Source: an uncultured Saprospiraceae bacterium
Lineage (GTDB): Bacteria; Bacteroidota; Bacteroidia; Chitinophagales; Saprospiraceae
DNA length: 64,000 nucleotides
Assembly: GCA_938015595.1 (NCBI GenBank)
Contig: CALLPI010000002.1
Span: forward strand, 1-64,000
Direction of reading: 5' to 3'
Positions 42,704 to 51,994 of the stretch are shown in pieces. Under the pieces are notes generated by a model. It was not told the DNA's origin. It did no database searches and saw nothing but the letters and a program-made list of their open reading frames with translations. Position 1 is the first letter of the stretch. Every line of letters starts with the position of its first letter. Both the position numbers and the translations under genes were made by a program.

Positions 42704-45016
42704 ATGAATACCACTGGGCATACTTACCATATTCACCTGAAAGGGCAAGTGCAGGGCGTAGGATTCCGACCGTTTGTGTACAAACTGGCGCTGGAGCACG
42801 GCTTACATGGCTGGGTAAACAACGACGTAGATGGCGTGCACATCGAAATTAATGCCGAGCAAGAGGAACGTGCGCTCCTTTTTTTTGCTGCCGTACAACA
42901 GAAAGCCCCTGCCCTGGCACACATCACCTACGCCCAAATGTGGCGCACACAAGGGGTGCTTTACCGCGATTTTCGCATTGTACACAGTGCAGCTACCGCA
43001 AAAGCCCAACTGCTGCTCACGCCTGATATAGCCTTGTGTGCACTATGCCGACAAGAGCTGACCCATGGCCAAAACCGCCGCTTCGGCTATCCTTTTATCA
43101 CTTGCACGCTTTGTGGGCCACGCTATTCCATCATTACTCGGCTGCCCTACGACCGCCTTCACACCGCCATGCAGGCCTTCCGCCTGTGCCCAGAGTGCCA
43201 AGCAGAATACGATGACCCCCTGAACCGGCGCTACTACTCTCAGACCAACTCCTGCTCCGCCTGCGGCATAGCCCTACAATGGTACGAGCCAGGGCAGGGC
43301 TTGCAAAGTCACTCTGCCGATGAATGCCTTGCACGAACTACTGACTACATCCTCGCTGGTAAGATTGTAGCCATTAAAGGTGTAGGCGGCTTCTTGCTGT
43401 GCTGTGACGCCACTAACGAGGATGCCATTCAGACCCTGCGCCAGCGCAAACGCCGCCCTTCCAAACCACTGGCGCTCTTGTACCCCTCGGTAGATGCCCT
43501 GGCACAGGATACCCTGCTGACCCCGCATCAAATATTCGAACTACAAGGCGCCGTATCGCCCATTGTACTAGCCGAGTTAAAACTCCAGACAACACACCCG
43601 TTATGCTTGCCGCTCATTGCGCCCGGCCAGCGCCACCTCGGCGCCATGATACCTTATGCACCCTTGCTGGAGTTGCTCATGCGCCGCCTACCCTACCCCA
43701 TCGTGGCCACCAGCGGCAACGTGAGCAATGCCCCCATAGTCTTTGATAATGACACCGCCCTGCGCGAGTTACCCGCCATAGCCGATGCCGTACTGTTCCA
43801 CAATCGGGACATTGTGACGCCAGTGGACGATAGTGTGGTGCGCTTCTCTCCAACGGCTGGCCAGCGCATCCTGCTGCGACGCGCCCGTGGGTTGGCACCT
43901 ACGCTGGTGTTGCCCGGCTTTCTCGCCCCTGCAGCTACGGTGCTGGGCATGGGCGCTCTGATGAAAAGCGCTTTTGCACTGGTGCATCAAGGCAACCTGT
44001 ACCTAAGCCAATACCTGGGCGACCTGGAAAATTTCGATACTGAACACAACTTCCTGTTAGCGCTCCAGCATTTGCTTACCCTGTTTGACACCAAGCCCCA
44101 ACACGTCGTAGCCGACCTGCACCCCGATTATTACTCCACTCGCCTGGGGCAAACGCTGGCCGAAGAATGGGGCGCTACATTCTTGCAGGTACAACACCAC
44201 GAGGCGCACTTTGCAGCTAGCTTGACCGAGCACGATTTACTGCAACAAGGCGAACCCGTACTGGGCGTTATCTGGGATGGATTGGGGCTGGGTGATGATG
44301 GGCACGTCTGGGGTGGCGAGTTTTTTCGCTACCATAAGGGGCAAATAGCCCGAATCGGCCACCTGGAATACTTCCCCTACCTGTTGGGCGACAAAATGTC
44401 GCGCGAGCCACGCATAGCCGCCTTGGCCGCCTGTCACACCATACTGCCTCAGGTACAACCCTTGCTGCACGAGCAGTTCACCACTACCGAATGGCAGGTG
44501 TATCAACAAGTGCTAAGTCAGCCTTCGCCTTTGCAATGTTCCAGCGTGGGGCGCCTGTTCGATGCAGCAGCGGCCTTGTTAGGACTCATAACTAGGTCAT
44601 CTTATGAAGGCGAAGCCGCTATGCTACTGGAAAATACTGCGTGGGCGTATTTCCGGCAATACGGGCTAGAGGCGTTTTTCGGCTTGGCACCAAGCCCGGA
44701 GCTCTATCAATGTACACCTGCCGATTTGCTCTTACCAATTGCACAAGGCAGGCTCAACGGTGAAGAGGCGCCGTACCTGGCTGCGCGCTTTCACGCTCAA
44801 CTGACACAATGGATAGCCCAAGAAGCCAAGTACTCCGGCTGCCGGCATATCGCCTTCAGCGGGGGCGTTTTTCAGAATGCGCTACTGGTGGATTTGTGCA
44901 TAGCCTACCTGGGTACAAAGTACAAACTGCACTTTCATGACAAAGTGTCTCCAAATGACGAGAACATTGCGCTAGGGCAAGTTGCACTGCACACCATGCG
45001 GCATAAATCCTTATGA
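42704..45016 (+). CDS. hypF: Carbamoyltransferase HypF (solitary)
   Basis: A 770-residue enzyme. In NiFe-hydrogenase maturation HypF uses carbamoyl phosphate and ATP to build the cyanide ligands of the active-site iron, handing the carbamoyl group to HypE. All domains are present: acylphosphatase (residues 1-95, GQVQGVGFRPFVYK), two zinc fingers (CALC with CTLC, CPEC with CSAC, about 108-190), a YrdC-like domain (about 200-385, KPLALLYPS, ATSGNVSNAPIVF) and a Kae1-like domain (about 400-765, VQHHEAHFAASL, VIWDGLGLGDDGHVWGGE, FSGGVFQNALL). No other hyp gene or hydrogenase subunit is in the window. The reading frame shows no sign of decay. Confidence 0.95.
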   Translation: MNTTGHTYHIHLKGQVQGVGFRPFVYKLALEHGLHGWVNNDVDGVHIEINAEQEERALLFFAAVQQKAPALAHITYAQMWRTQGVLYRDFRIVHSAATAKAQLLLTPDIALCALCRQELTHGQNRRFGYPFITCTLCGPRYSIITRLPYDRLHTAMQAFRLCPECQAEYDDPLNRRYYSQTNSCSACGIALQWYEPGQGLQSHSADECLARTTDYILAGKIVAIKGVGGFLLCCDATNEDAIQTLRQRKRRPSKPLALLYPSVDALAQDTLLTPHQIFELQGAVSPIVLAELKLQTTHPLCLPLIAPGQRHLGAMIPYAPLLELLMRRLPYPIVATSGNVSNAPIVFDNDTALRELPAIADAVLFHNRDIVTPVDDSVVRFSPTAGQRILLRRARGLAPTLVLPGFLAPAATVLGMGALMKSAFALVHQGNLYLSQYLGDLENFDTEHNFLLALQHLLTLFDTKPQHVVADLHPDYYSTRLGQTLAEEWGATFLQVQHHEAHFAASLTEHDLLQQGEPVLGVIWDGLGLGDDGHVWGGEFFRYHKGQIARIGHLEYFPYLLGDKMSREPRIAALAACHTILPQVQPLLHEQFTTTEWQVYQQVLSQPSPLQCSSVGRLFDAAAALLGLITRSSYEGEAAMLLENTAWAYFRQYGLEAFFGLAPSPELYQCTPADLLLPIAQGRLNGEEAPYLAARFHAQLTQWIAQEAKYSGCRHIAFSGGVFQNALLVDLCIAYLGTKYKLHFHDKVSPNDENIALGQVALHTMRHKSL

Positions 45017-45035
45017 AAGCCTATGACAGCTTGCC

Positions 45036-45380
45036 TTACAGCGTCTTGAACCACTCCTGGAACTTGGCGCCGAGCACGGGTACTTCTTTTCGCTCACCGT
45101 TTGCTGCGCTGATCAAGCCCATGATCCACATGACGAATCCGAGCACATACCCGGCCAGCCCGGCAATCCAGCCCAGAATTGGAATGATTAACACAAAGCC
45201 GGAAACGACAAATAATAGCCAGATACCCAGCGACTGCCGAATGTGAAAAGAGCCATGTTCACTTTTGGGATTGTTGAGTACCAAGGCCACAAGCCAGCCT
45301 ATAAGCGTAATGTAAGCTACAATACCTACTGTCTTAGGGTCAGCGCCACTCGCCGGAGCAGGAGTACCAGTGTTTTCCAT
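45036..45380 (-). CDS. DUF4870-like small membrane protein
   Basis: A 114-residue membrane protein. The frame is open to a TTG at 45386, but the ATG at 45380 (MENTGTP) is the likely start. Three hydrophobic segments are visible: VGIVAYITLIGWLVALVL, LGIWLLFVVSGFVLIIPILG and LAGYVLGFVMWIMGLISA. The conserved-looking loop HGSFHIRQSLG matches the H-x-RQ-x-x pattern of DUF4870/TMEM proteins. Function is unknown. It is convergent with hypF and has its own -7 box. Confidence 0.8.
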   Translation of the reverse strand: MENTGTPAPASGADPKTVGIVAYITLIGWLVALVLNNPKSEHGSFHIRQSLGIWLLFVVSGFVLIIPILGWIAGLAGYVLGFVMWIMGLISAANGERKEVPVLGAKFQEWFKTL

Positions 45381-45414
45381 GTTCAATCAGCTTTTGATGA
45401 TGATTTAAATTTTT

Positions 45415-45422
45415 CAAAGGTA
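45415..45422 (-). promoter_or_regulatory. -7 box of the DUF4870-like gene
   Basis: The minus strand reads TACCTTTG, the same -7 sequence as at 13941 and 30204. Predicted start lies about 28 nt before the ATG at 45380. The -33 region is not recognisable. Confidence 0.5.
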
Positions 45423-45487
45423 ATCAGTTTTGGGAAATCCACCCCCTGCCAGTCGGATTAAATTTGTGTAAGAATCAGATAATACGG

Positions 45488-46369
45488 CTAACGCCCTGGT
45501 AGCACCCCAAAGGCCCAACACAAGAAGTCAGGCATAACCTTGGCCCAAGTAGGCAGGTCGTGTCGGCCACCTTCCACTTGCACATAGTGAATATCTTTGC
45601 CCAGGCGGTAGCCCAAGCGCTCTAGCTCGCGAATGACATCAAGTGTATCGTCTATGGCATCAATGATACCATTTTGGTTGCGGTCGGATTCTTCATCCAG
45701 CGTGCCGGCCTGAAGCCAGAAACGCAAGCCAGACCGGGGTCGGCTGCGGCGTAGCACATCTATGAGTATGCGATGGCTATCGGGGTCAGAGGGGTCAAAG
45801 GCCTGAGCACGCCACCAAAAAGAGCCGGAAAAGACTCCAATCTTGCTGAATTGCCAGGCGTAATGCCAGCCAATATCAAAAGCAGACAAGCCTCCAAGCG
45901 AAAAACCAGCGATGGCCCAATCCTGAGCGCTGGGGCTGCAACGATAGTACTTTTTCAGCGCCGGCAGGAGTTCGCGCATTACAAAGCGGGCATAGTCTCC
46001 GGCTTTGGCGCCACGTTGTTTGTAGTCGGGGTGCCCACTGACGCCGTACTCCTGGATGCGCTCGCCGGAGGTATGAATAGCCGCTACCAGCAATGGGCGG
46101 ATGGCTCTGCTTTCGTAGAGTTGGCGCAAGATATCGGCCATGCCAAGGGCCGCCATGTCTTGCCCGTCGTTAAGCAACAATAAAGGGTAATCGGTCTTTG
46201 GTTTTTCATCGTAGCCAACGGGCAAGAAAACCTCCACGCGTACCGTGCGCGCCAAATGGCGCGAGGGTAACTGAAGCAAGTGACACAGGCGAGAAGTCTC
46301 TTGTCTAGACGCGCTGTATCTGGCTGCACGTCTGAAGATTCTTAATATAAACCATGGATAATTGGCCAT
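45488..46369 (-). CDS. Esterase D/enterochelin-esterase-like alpha/beta hydrolase
   Basis: A 293-residue hydrolase of the putative esterase (Fes/antigen 85-like) family. The open frame begins with a TTG at 46390, but the ATG at 46369 (MANYPW) is preferred. The nucleophile is the Ser of IAGFSLGGLSAF, the strand before it is DWAIAG, and the catalytic His is probably in VEGGRHDLPTW. The opening RTVRVEVFLPVGYDEK is typical of the family. An insert SDRNQNGIIDAIDDT resembles an EF-hand/dockerin calcium loop. No signal peptide is evident. The substrate is unknown; siderophore or sugar esters are possible. Confidence 0.85.
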   Translation of the reverse strand: MANYPWFILRIFRRAARYSASRQETSRLCHLLQLPSRHLARTVRVEVFLPVGYDEKPKTDYPLLLLNDGQDMAALGMADILRQLYESRAIRPLLVAAIHTSGERIQEYGVSGHPDYKQRGAKAGDYARFVMRELLPALKKYYRCSPSAQDWAIAGFSLGGLSAFDIGWHYAWQFSKIGVFSGSFWWRAQAFDPSDPDSHRILIDVLRRSRPRSGLRFWLQAGTLDEESDRNQNGIIDAIDDTLDVIRELERLGYRLGKDIHYVQVEGGRHDLPTWAKVMPDFLCWAFGVLPGR

Positions 46370-46450
46370 AAATCGCTCTCTTTTTTGCAATAGAGATTAC
46401 ACAACCGCACAAGGTATGAATGCGTGTAGTAATTGCATGAAATTCTGCTG

Positions 46451-46458
46451 TAAATTTG
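46451..46458 (+). promoter_or_regulatory. -7 box of the secreted M43 protease gene
   Basis: TAAATTTG matches TAnnTTTG. Predicted start is near 46465, which leaves a leader of about 70 nt, longer than for the other genes here. A TTG lies 15 nt upstream, shorter than the usual 19-21 nt spacing. Confidence 0.45.
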
Positions 46459-46536
46459 CATATCAACAAATACTTTTAAAGAGCGCTTCGCGCCCAACAA
46501 TCAGGTAAGCAGATTTCATAGACGATCATAAAAGCC

Positions 46537-49500
46537 ATGCGACTCGTCATCACACTTTTACTGAGTTACTTGTGCTTCTTCTCTTTCGGGCAGCAGCGCA
46601 CCTGCGCCACCATGGAGATGCTAGCCCAGCAACTCCAGGAAAATCCCAGCCTGTTGCAGCAGATGCAGCAGATTGAGGAACACAACCACCACTATCATCA
46701 GCAACTTTCCCAGGAGGTAGGCTTTCGCAATGTGATTACTATCCCAGTGGTATTTCACATCATACACAATGGCGATCCATTAGGTACCAACGAAAACTTG
46801 TCAGAAACCTACATACTGGCGCAGTTGGCCCAACTCAACGACGACTTCCGCAAACTCAATAGTGATGCCAGCCTTGTACCACCGCTTTTCCAAGGGTTGC
46901 ATGCCGATACGGAAATCCAGTTTTGCCTGGCTCAACGCCGCCCTGACGGCACGCCTACCAATGGCATCAACCGCGTACAATACTCGCAAGCCTCGTGGAC
47001 CATCTCCCAGATCAACAGCACTGTGAAGCCCGCCACCATCTGGGACCGCAACCAATACCTGAACATCTGGACGGTAGTGTTTGGCGGCAGTAGTTCTAAT
47101 CTACTCGGCTACGCACAGTTTCCTGGCGGCTCGGCAAATACGGACGGCGTAGTGGTAGCCTGGTACACAGTGGGTTCACTAGCAACGCCACATCCTAACG
47201 GCGGCAACTATGCCCGTGGGCGCACCCTCACCCACGAGGTAGGCCATTGGTTGAACCTACGCCACATCTGGGGCGATGCCAACTGCGGCAATGACCTGGT
47301 GGACGATACTCCCGTACATCAAAACTCCAACAACGGATGCCCTACATTTCCTAAAACTAATAACTGTGCCGGCGGCCCCTGGACGGAAATGACCATGAAC
47401 TACATGGACTACACCTTCGACCAGTGCATGCACATGTTCACTACCGGCCAAAAAAACCGCATGAGGGCAGTACTGGCACCCGGCGGCGCCCGTGCCAGCC
47501 TGCTCAACTCGCTGGGCTGTGTGCCACCCGGATGCGTAGCGCCCACCGTAGCGCAGCTCAGCACCAGCAATATCACCTCTACTTCTGCTAGGCTCAATTG
47601 CTCGCTCAGTGGCGTCAATGAATACAACTGGCGCTACCGTCAAACAGGGACTTCCCCCTGGACAAACCTCCCCGCCACTACTGCCAATTTTATTGATATT
47701 ACGAGCTTATCGGCTTCTACCACTTATGAATTCCAGGTACAGGTGCGCTGCGGCGAAACCTGGACTGCATGGTCGGCCTCACAAACCTTCACTACCACAG
47801 CGTGCGCCGCTCCGGCCACCATACAGTTGGCCGCTACGAGTATCACCTCCATTACTGCCAAGCTCAATTGTACTGTCACAGGGGTGGCAGCCTATGACTG
47901 GCGCTACCGTCAAACAGGGGCTTCCTCCTGGACAGACCTACCCGCCACCACACAAAACTTCATCAACATCAGTGGCCTGCTGCCGGGCACTACTTACGAG
48001 TTTCAGTCCATGGTACAGTGTGGCGCCACGTGGAGCGCGTGGTCGGCATCGCAAACTTTCACTACATTGGGTGGCACGTGCAGCCAGCCCAGTGGTTGGC
48101 TTATTCAGGTAAGTAACATTACAGACGTGAGCGCCCTTTTTACTTATCAAAATGCCACTTTGGCAGGCTACCGCTGGCGCTACAAAGTAACCGCCTCGAC
48201 TAACTGGACGCAAACGCCAAACCAAACAACCAATGTGTACACTGCTACAGGCCTAATAACCAATACTGCCTACGAGGTGCAGGTATCTGTGCTATGTAGC
48301 AATGGCGCATGGAGCAATTGGTCGTTCTCGGTACGTTTTTCTACGGAGGAGACCTCTGGCAACTGCAACGCCCCCACAGCAGCACAAATTTTTGCCTCTG
48401 ACCTCACGACAACTTCAGCTCAACTCAACTGCACACTTACGGGGGTCTCTGCTTATTTTTGGCGATTCCGGCAACAAGGCGCTAGCACCTGGATTGATCT
48501 GCCTTCTAGCAGCACAGGTACCACAATACTCAGCGGGTTATCTGCTGCAACTACTTATGAATTTCAGGTAGCTGTACAATGTAGCAACGGAGTGATCAGC
48601 GATTGGTCTGATGCGCAAAGTTTCAGTACACTGGCCAGTTGTCCGGCGCCTTCAGCATCTCAACTATTTGTAGATAACATCACCTCGACCTCTGCTCAGC
48701 TCAACTGCACCCTCGCCAGTGCAAACGCCTATCGCTGGCGATATCGAATTGCGAGCAATAACGCCTGGATAGAACTGGGCACCACGGCTACAGGTCAATT
48801 TAACCTTGGTGGGTTGAGCCCCAGCAGCACGTATGAGTATCAGGCAGGTGTACAATGTGGCAGCACCTGGAGCGATTGGTCTGTAATACTAAATTTTACC
48901 ACAGCTGCTGCATCGCCCTGTCCGGCGCCAACCACCACCGAGATATTTGCCTCTGAGGTAACAAGCAACTCGGCTCGGCTTAATTGCACCGTAAGCGAGG
49001 CAATGGCGTATCACTGGCGATACCGTGTAGCAAGCAGTGGCGCCTCCTGGACTGTCCTGCCCATTACAATTACAAATTACACTGACCTCGCAGGGCTATC
49101 TGCTCTTACGCAATACGAGTTTCAGGTGGCGATACAATGCGCCACAGGGCTTAGCGACTGGTCGGCTTCCCAGTTTTTCAATACGCTGGGCAATACTTGC
49201 AACCCACCAGTACCGGGGCAGTACTTTGTTTCCAACCTGACGCCCACCAGCGCGCGTTTCAATACTACCGTCACCAGCAGCGCCTATCACTGGCGCTACA
49301 AGCCTGCCCTATCTGACACCTGGATTGTACTGCCCTCTACGACTAGCAATTTTACAGATGTCACAGGGCTGCTACCTGGCACTTCTTATGAACTTCAAGT
49401 AGCCATTTCATGCGGCAGTAGCATAAGCCCGTGGTCGCTTAGCCAGCGCTTTTTCACGCCTTCTACTACGCGGAAGGGTTTGAGCAGCGCGCTGTCGGTA

Positions 49501-49749
49501 CAACTTTGGCCAGTGCCAGCACAGCGCATCCTGTACACAGGCATACAGGTGCTCTACGACGGCGAAGCGACACTCCGTGTTGTGAGTGCCGAGGGCAAGG
49601 TGTGGCATACGCAGCGCTTGGGCTGGCTCATAGCAGGTGCTCATGTACAGGAGGTGGATGTGACCGAGCTACCAACTGGTCTGTACATGTTGCACGTTCA
49701 GCAAGGGAAAGAGATCGCAATTGAAAAATTCGTTAAGTTTGCGGATTGA
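46537..49749 (+). CDS. T9SS-secreted M43 (pappalysin-like) metalloprotease with seven FN3 domains
   Basis: A 1070-residue secreted zinc protease. A signal peptide (MRLVITLLLSYLCFFSFG-Q) leads into a propeptide, then the M43 catalytic domain with TLTHEVGHWLNLRHIWGD (HExxHxxxxxH, first His at 233) and the Met-turn MNYMDY. Cysteines in CGNDLVDDTP and GCPTFPKTNNC match the family. From about residue 330 to 970 come seven FN3 domains, each with a WRYR-type strand and TTYEFQV. The C-terminus (VQLWPVPAQRILYTGI, GLYMLHVQQG) is a Por-type T9SS sorting domain. It probably degrades extracellular protein, with FN3 modules spacing the enzyme from the surface. The first two FN3 units are close copies at DNA level, 270 bp apart. 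Confidence 0.92.
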   Translation: MRLVITLLLSYLCFFSFGQQRTCATMEMLAQQLQENPSLLQQMQQIEEHNHHYHQQLSQEVGFRNVITIPVVFHIIHNGDPLGTNENLSETYILAQLAQLNDDFRKLNSDASLVPPLFQGLHADTEIQFCLAQRRPDGTPTNGINRVQYSQASWTISQINSTVKPATIWDRNQYLNIWTVVFGGSSSNLLGYAQFPGGSANTDGVVVAWYTVGSLATPHPNGGNYARGRTLTHEVGHWLNLRHIWGDANCGNDLVDDTPVHQNSNNGCPTFPKTNNCAGGPWTEMTMNYMDYTFDQCMHMFTTGQKNRMRAVLAPGGARASLLNSLGCVPPGCVAPTVAQLSTSNITSTSARLNCSLSGVNEYNWRYRQTGTSPWTNLPATTANFIDITSLSASTTYEFQVQVRCGETWTAWSASQTFTTTACAAPATIQLAATSITSITAKLNCTVTGVAAYDWRYRQTGASSWTDLPATTQNFINISGLLPGTTYEFQSMVQCGATWSAWSASQTFTTLGGTCSQPSGWLIQVSNITDVSALFTYQNATLAGYRWRYKVTASTNWTQTPNQTTNVYTATGLITNTAYEVQVSVLCSNGAWSNWSFSVRFSTEETSGNCNAPTAAQIFASDLTTTSAQLNCTLTGVSAYFWRFRQQGASTWIDLPSSSTGTTILSGLSAATTYEFQVAVQCSNGVISDWSDAQSFSTLASCPAPSASQLFVDNITSTSAQLNCTLASANAYRWRYRIASNNAWIELGTTATGQFNLGGLSPSSTYEYQAGVQCGSTWSDWSVILNFTTAAASPCPAPTTTEIFASEVTSNSARLNCTVSEAMAYHWRYRVASSGASWTVLPITITNYTDLAGLSALTQYEFQVAIQCATGLSDWSASQFFNTLGNTCNPPVPGQYFVSNLTPTSARFNTTVTSSAYHWRYKPALSDTWIVLPSTTSNFTDVTGLLPGTSYELQVAISCGSSISPWSLSQRFFTPSTTRKGLSSALSVQLWPVPAQRILYTGIQVLYDGEATLRVVSAEGKVWHTQRLGWLIAGAHVQEVDVTELPTGLYMLHVQQGKEIAIEKFVKFAD
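47560..49450 (+). repeat. Seven tandem FN3-coding repeats
   Basis: The WRYR/WRYK/WRFR strand recurs seven times. The copies at about 47627 and 47897 share near-identical DNA for some 50 bp at an offset of 270 bp (90 codons), while later copies are more diverged. The repeats are in frame. Confidence 0.8.
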
Positions 49750-49784
49750 ATCAAATTATCAACCGCAACGGAACGAAGAATACC

Positions 49785-50786
49785 ATGAAAAAAATCGGAA
49801 TACTCTTCGGCTGGGAGCGTTCGTTCCCAGCCGCTTTTGTTGAGCGCGTCAACGCCAAGAAGGTAGAAGGCATTGTGGCGGAGCCTGTCCATATCAGTAA
49901 AGTAATACAGGCTGTGCCCTCCGGCTACGACGTCATCGTTGACCGTATCTCGCAGGATGTGCCGTTTTACCGAGCTTATCTCAAAAACGAAGCCATCACA
50001 GGTACTGCAGTGATCAACAACCCCTTCTGGTGGAGTGCTGACGATAAATTTTTCAATAATGCTGTAGCCGTACATGAAGGCGTGCCTGTACCAAAAACCG
50101 TGATCCTACCCTCGCGCGAGCATCCTACAGACACCAAAGCAGAGTCTTTTTCCAACCTGGCTTTCCCGCTGGATTGGGAGGGCATGTTCGAATATGTTGG
50201 CTGGCCAGCTTTCATGAAGCCCTTTGCCGGCGGCGGCTGGAAGCACGTGTACAAGTTGCACTCGCGTAATGAGTTCTTCGCTAAATTTGGCGAAACCGGC
50301 CAGTTGGTCATGCTTTTGCAGGAGGCTATCGAGTTTGAATCCTACTTCCGGGTGTACTGCATAGGCGCCAAGTACGTGCGCATCATGCACTATGAGCCTC
50401 GCAACCCGCACCACTTGCGCTATGCTGCCCACCACAATGTGTCGGACGAAGTGCTCCACAAAATTGAAGACTATACCCTGCGCCTCAACAGAGCACTGGG
50501 CTACGACTTCAACACAGTAGAATTTGCTGTGCGGGATGGCATTCCCTACGCTATTGACTTTGGCAACCCTGCTCCAGATGCCGACCGCCATTCTGTAGGC
50601 GACGAAAACTTTGAGTGGGTACTGGAAACCGCCGCCAACTATGCCATAGAGCGCGCGCTGGCACATCAGTCCGGGCAGCAAAACCTTACCTGGGGCACTT
50701 TTGTTCAACATTCAGCTACGGTTGCGGCCTTGCGTGACCAAGATCAGGTAGCACCGTCCCCCAAAAGCAGCTCGCGTAAAAAATAG
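49785..50786 (+). CDS. ATP-grasp family ligase-like protein (trio gene 1)
   Basis: A 333-residue protein. The open frame begins with a TTG at 49746 inside the protease stop, but the ATG at 49785 (MKKIGILFGW) is preferred. ATP-grasp features are visible: VGWPAFMKPFAGGGWKHVYK (the lysine and glycine-rich loop that grips ATP), LLQEAIEFESYFRVYCIG, and YAIDFGNPAPDAD in the place of the usual metal-binding D-x-N. ATP-grasp enzymes join a carboxylate to an amine or thiol through an acyl-phosphate. The substrate is unknown. A glutamine amidotransferase follows 67 bp later and a second ATP-grasp-like gene after that, suggesting one pathway. Confidence 0.8.
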   Translation: MKKIGILFGWERSFPAAFVERVNAKKVEGIVAEPVHISKVIQAVPSGYDVIVDRISQDVPFYRAYLKNEAITGTAVINNPFWWSADDKFFNNAVAVHEGVPVPKTVILPSREHPTDTKAESFSNLAFPLDWEGMFEYVGWPAFMKPFAGGGWKHVYKLHSRNEFFAKFGETGQLVMLLQEAIEFESYFRVYCIGAKYVRIMHYEPRNPHHLRYAAHHNVSDEVLHKIEDYTLRLNRALGYDFNTVEFAVRDGIPYAIDFGNPAPDADRHSVGDENFEWVLETAANYAIERALAHQSGQQNLTWGTFVQHSATVAALRDQDQVAPSPKSSSRKK

Positions 50787-50853
50787 TACCTGTACGACCA
50801 TGACCACAGCAAAAGCGTCATGTCATGGCCGGTACAAAGAATGCTGAAACGCT

Positions 50854-51681
50854 ATGGAGCCTGTTCGCCTTGCCATCCTTGATATGAACAACAAAACCCC
50901 CAACCTCAGTATGGGGCGCATTAAGGAATTGGTGGAAATGTTTGCCGGCGCCTTTGAGTACGAAGTCTTTGATGTACGTGCCAAAGCTGAAGTGCCGGGT
51001 ATGGATTTTGATGTATATATCTCCTCCGGCGGCCCAGGCAGCCCCCACGATGGTGATGGCCACTGGGATGCCCTCTTCTACGACTGGATGCAAAATGTAT
51101 GGGAGTGGAACCTAACAGACGACGTACCCAGGAAGCATGTTTTCTTCATCTGCCATTCCTTCCAAATGGCCTGCAAGCATTTTGGTATCGGCACGGTGAA
51201 CGAACGTCAGAAACCCTCCTTCGGTATCTTCCCCGTATTCAAAACGGAAGAAGGCATGTTTGAACCCTGCTTCGACGGCCTGCTCAACCCGTTTTACGTG
51301 GCGGATTTTCGCAGCTGGCAAGTAGTACAACCCGACATGCGCCGCATAGACGAACTGGGCGCGCAGATACTGGCACTCGAAAAAATCAGGCCACACGTAC
51401 CCCTGGAGCGCGCCATCATGGCCGTGCGCTTTTCGCCCGAAATCATCGGCACGCAGTTTCACCCCGAAGCTGATGCCGTGGGGATGTTGCACCACTTTCA
51501 GGACCCAGAACGCCGCGCCAAAATCATAGCTGACCACTCCGAAGAAAAATACCTCGACATGATAGAGCACCTGCACGACCCCGACAAAATCAGCCTGACC
51601 CAGCGCATTGTACTGCCTATATTCCTCAGCCGGGCGCTGCGGGCGGTACGAGCCGGGCGCAAGGCGCCGCAGTGGGTGTAA
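50854..51681 (+). CDS. Class I glutamine amidotransferase-like protein (trio gene 2)
   Basis: A 275-residue protein of the class I glutamine amidotransferase (GATase1) fold. The oxyanion region is ISSGGPGSPHDG. The nucleophile elbow is FFICHSFQMAC, with Cys at the catalytic position though the usual G-x-C-x-G is changed to I-C-H-S-F. The triad His and Glu are in IGTQFHPEAD. The triad therefore looks complete, so release of ammonia from glutamine, or a related gamma-glutamyl hydrolysis, is plausible. A C-terminal extension of about 60 residues (DMIEHLHDPDKISLTQRI) is helical. It sits between two ATP-grasp-like genes, consistent with supplying ammonia to a ligase. Confidence 0.82.
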   Translation: MEPVRLAILDMNNKTPNLSMGRIKELVEMFAGAFEYEVFDVRAKAEVPGMDFDVYISSGGPGSPHDGDGHWDALFYDWMQNVWEWNLTDDVPRKHVFFICHSFQMACKHFGIGTVNERQKPSFGIFPVFKTEEGMFEPCFDGLLNPFYVADFRSWQVVQPDMRRIDELGAQILALEKIRPHVPLERAIMAVRFSPEIIGTQFHPEADAVGMLHHFQDPERRAKIIADHSEEKYLDMIEHLHDPDKISLTQRIVLPIFLSRALRAVRAGRKAPQWV

Positions 51682-51994
51682 GAAAAGCAAAACAATGCCT
51701 AGCCTTTGAACTATCGCATGGAAAACGATGCCAATGTAAGAAGACTTCACAGCACTGTATCTGCCCACTCTGCAACAAGCAACAATCATTCAGCTGTTGT
51801 TTATGAAGTTATACGAAGCCGATGGCGATACATCGAAATTGAGAAAGCAGTCAAGCAGAAAGGATGAAACGATTTCACACAGATACGGGGTAATATGTGT
51901 TGCTCATCCAGGTAAAAAAATCAAGTTGGAGTAAGCTCTCCCCATCCTTGTTGTGCTTTCTTAATCATTCTGATTCATTGAAACCCACCCTGCC
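51682..51994. other. Gap inside the ATP-grasp/GATase trio, no gene seen
   Basis: About 310 bp with no recognisable gene, RNA or exact promoter box. Neither a terminator nor a TAnnTTTG match was found, so it is unclear whether the third gene is co-transcribed. Confidence 0.4.

Noticed and set aside
42692-42704. -7-like TACTTTG directly before the hypF ATG, and a similar box before the NamZ-like gene, suggesting leaderless transcripts
   Set aside because: Both boxes deviate from TAnnTTTG in spacing and lack a -33 element, so they were not called.
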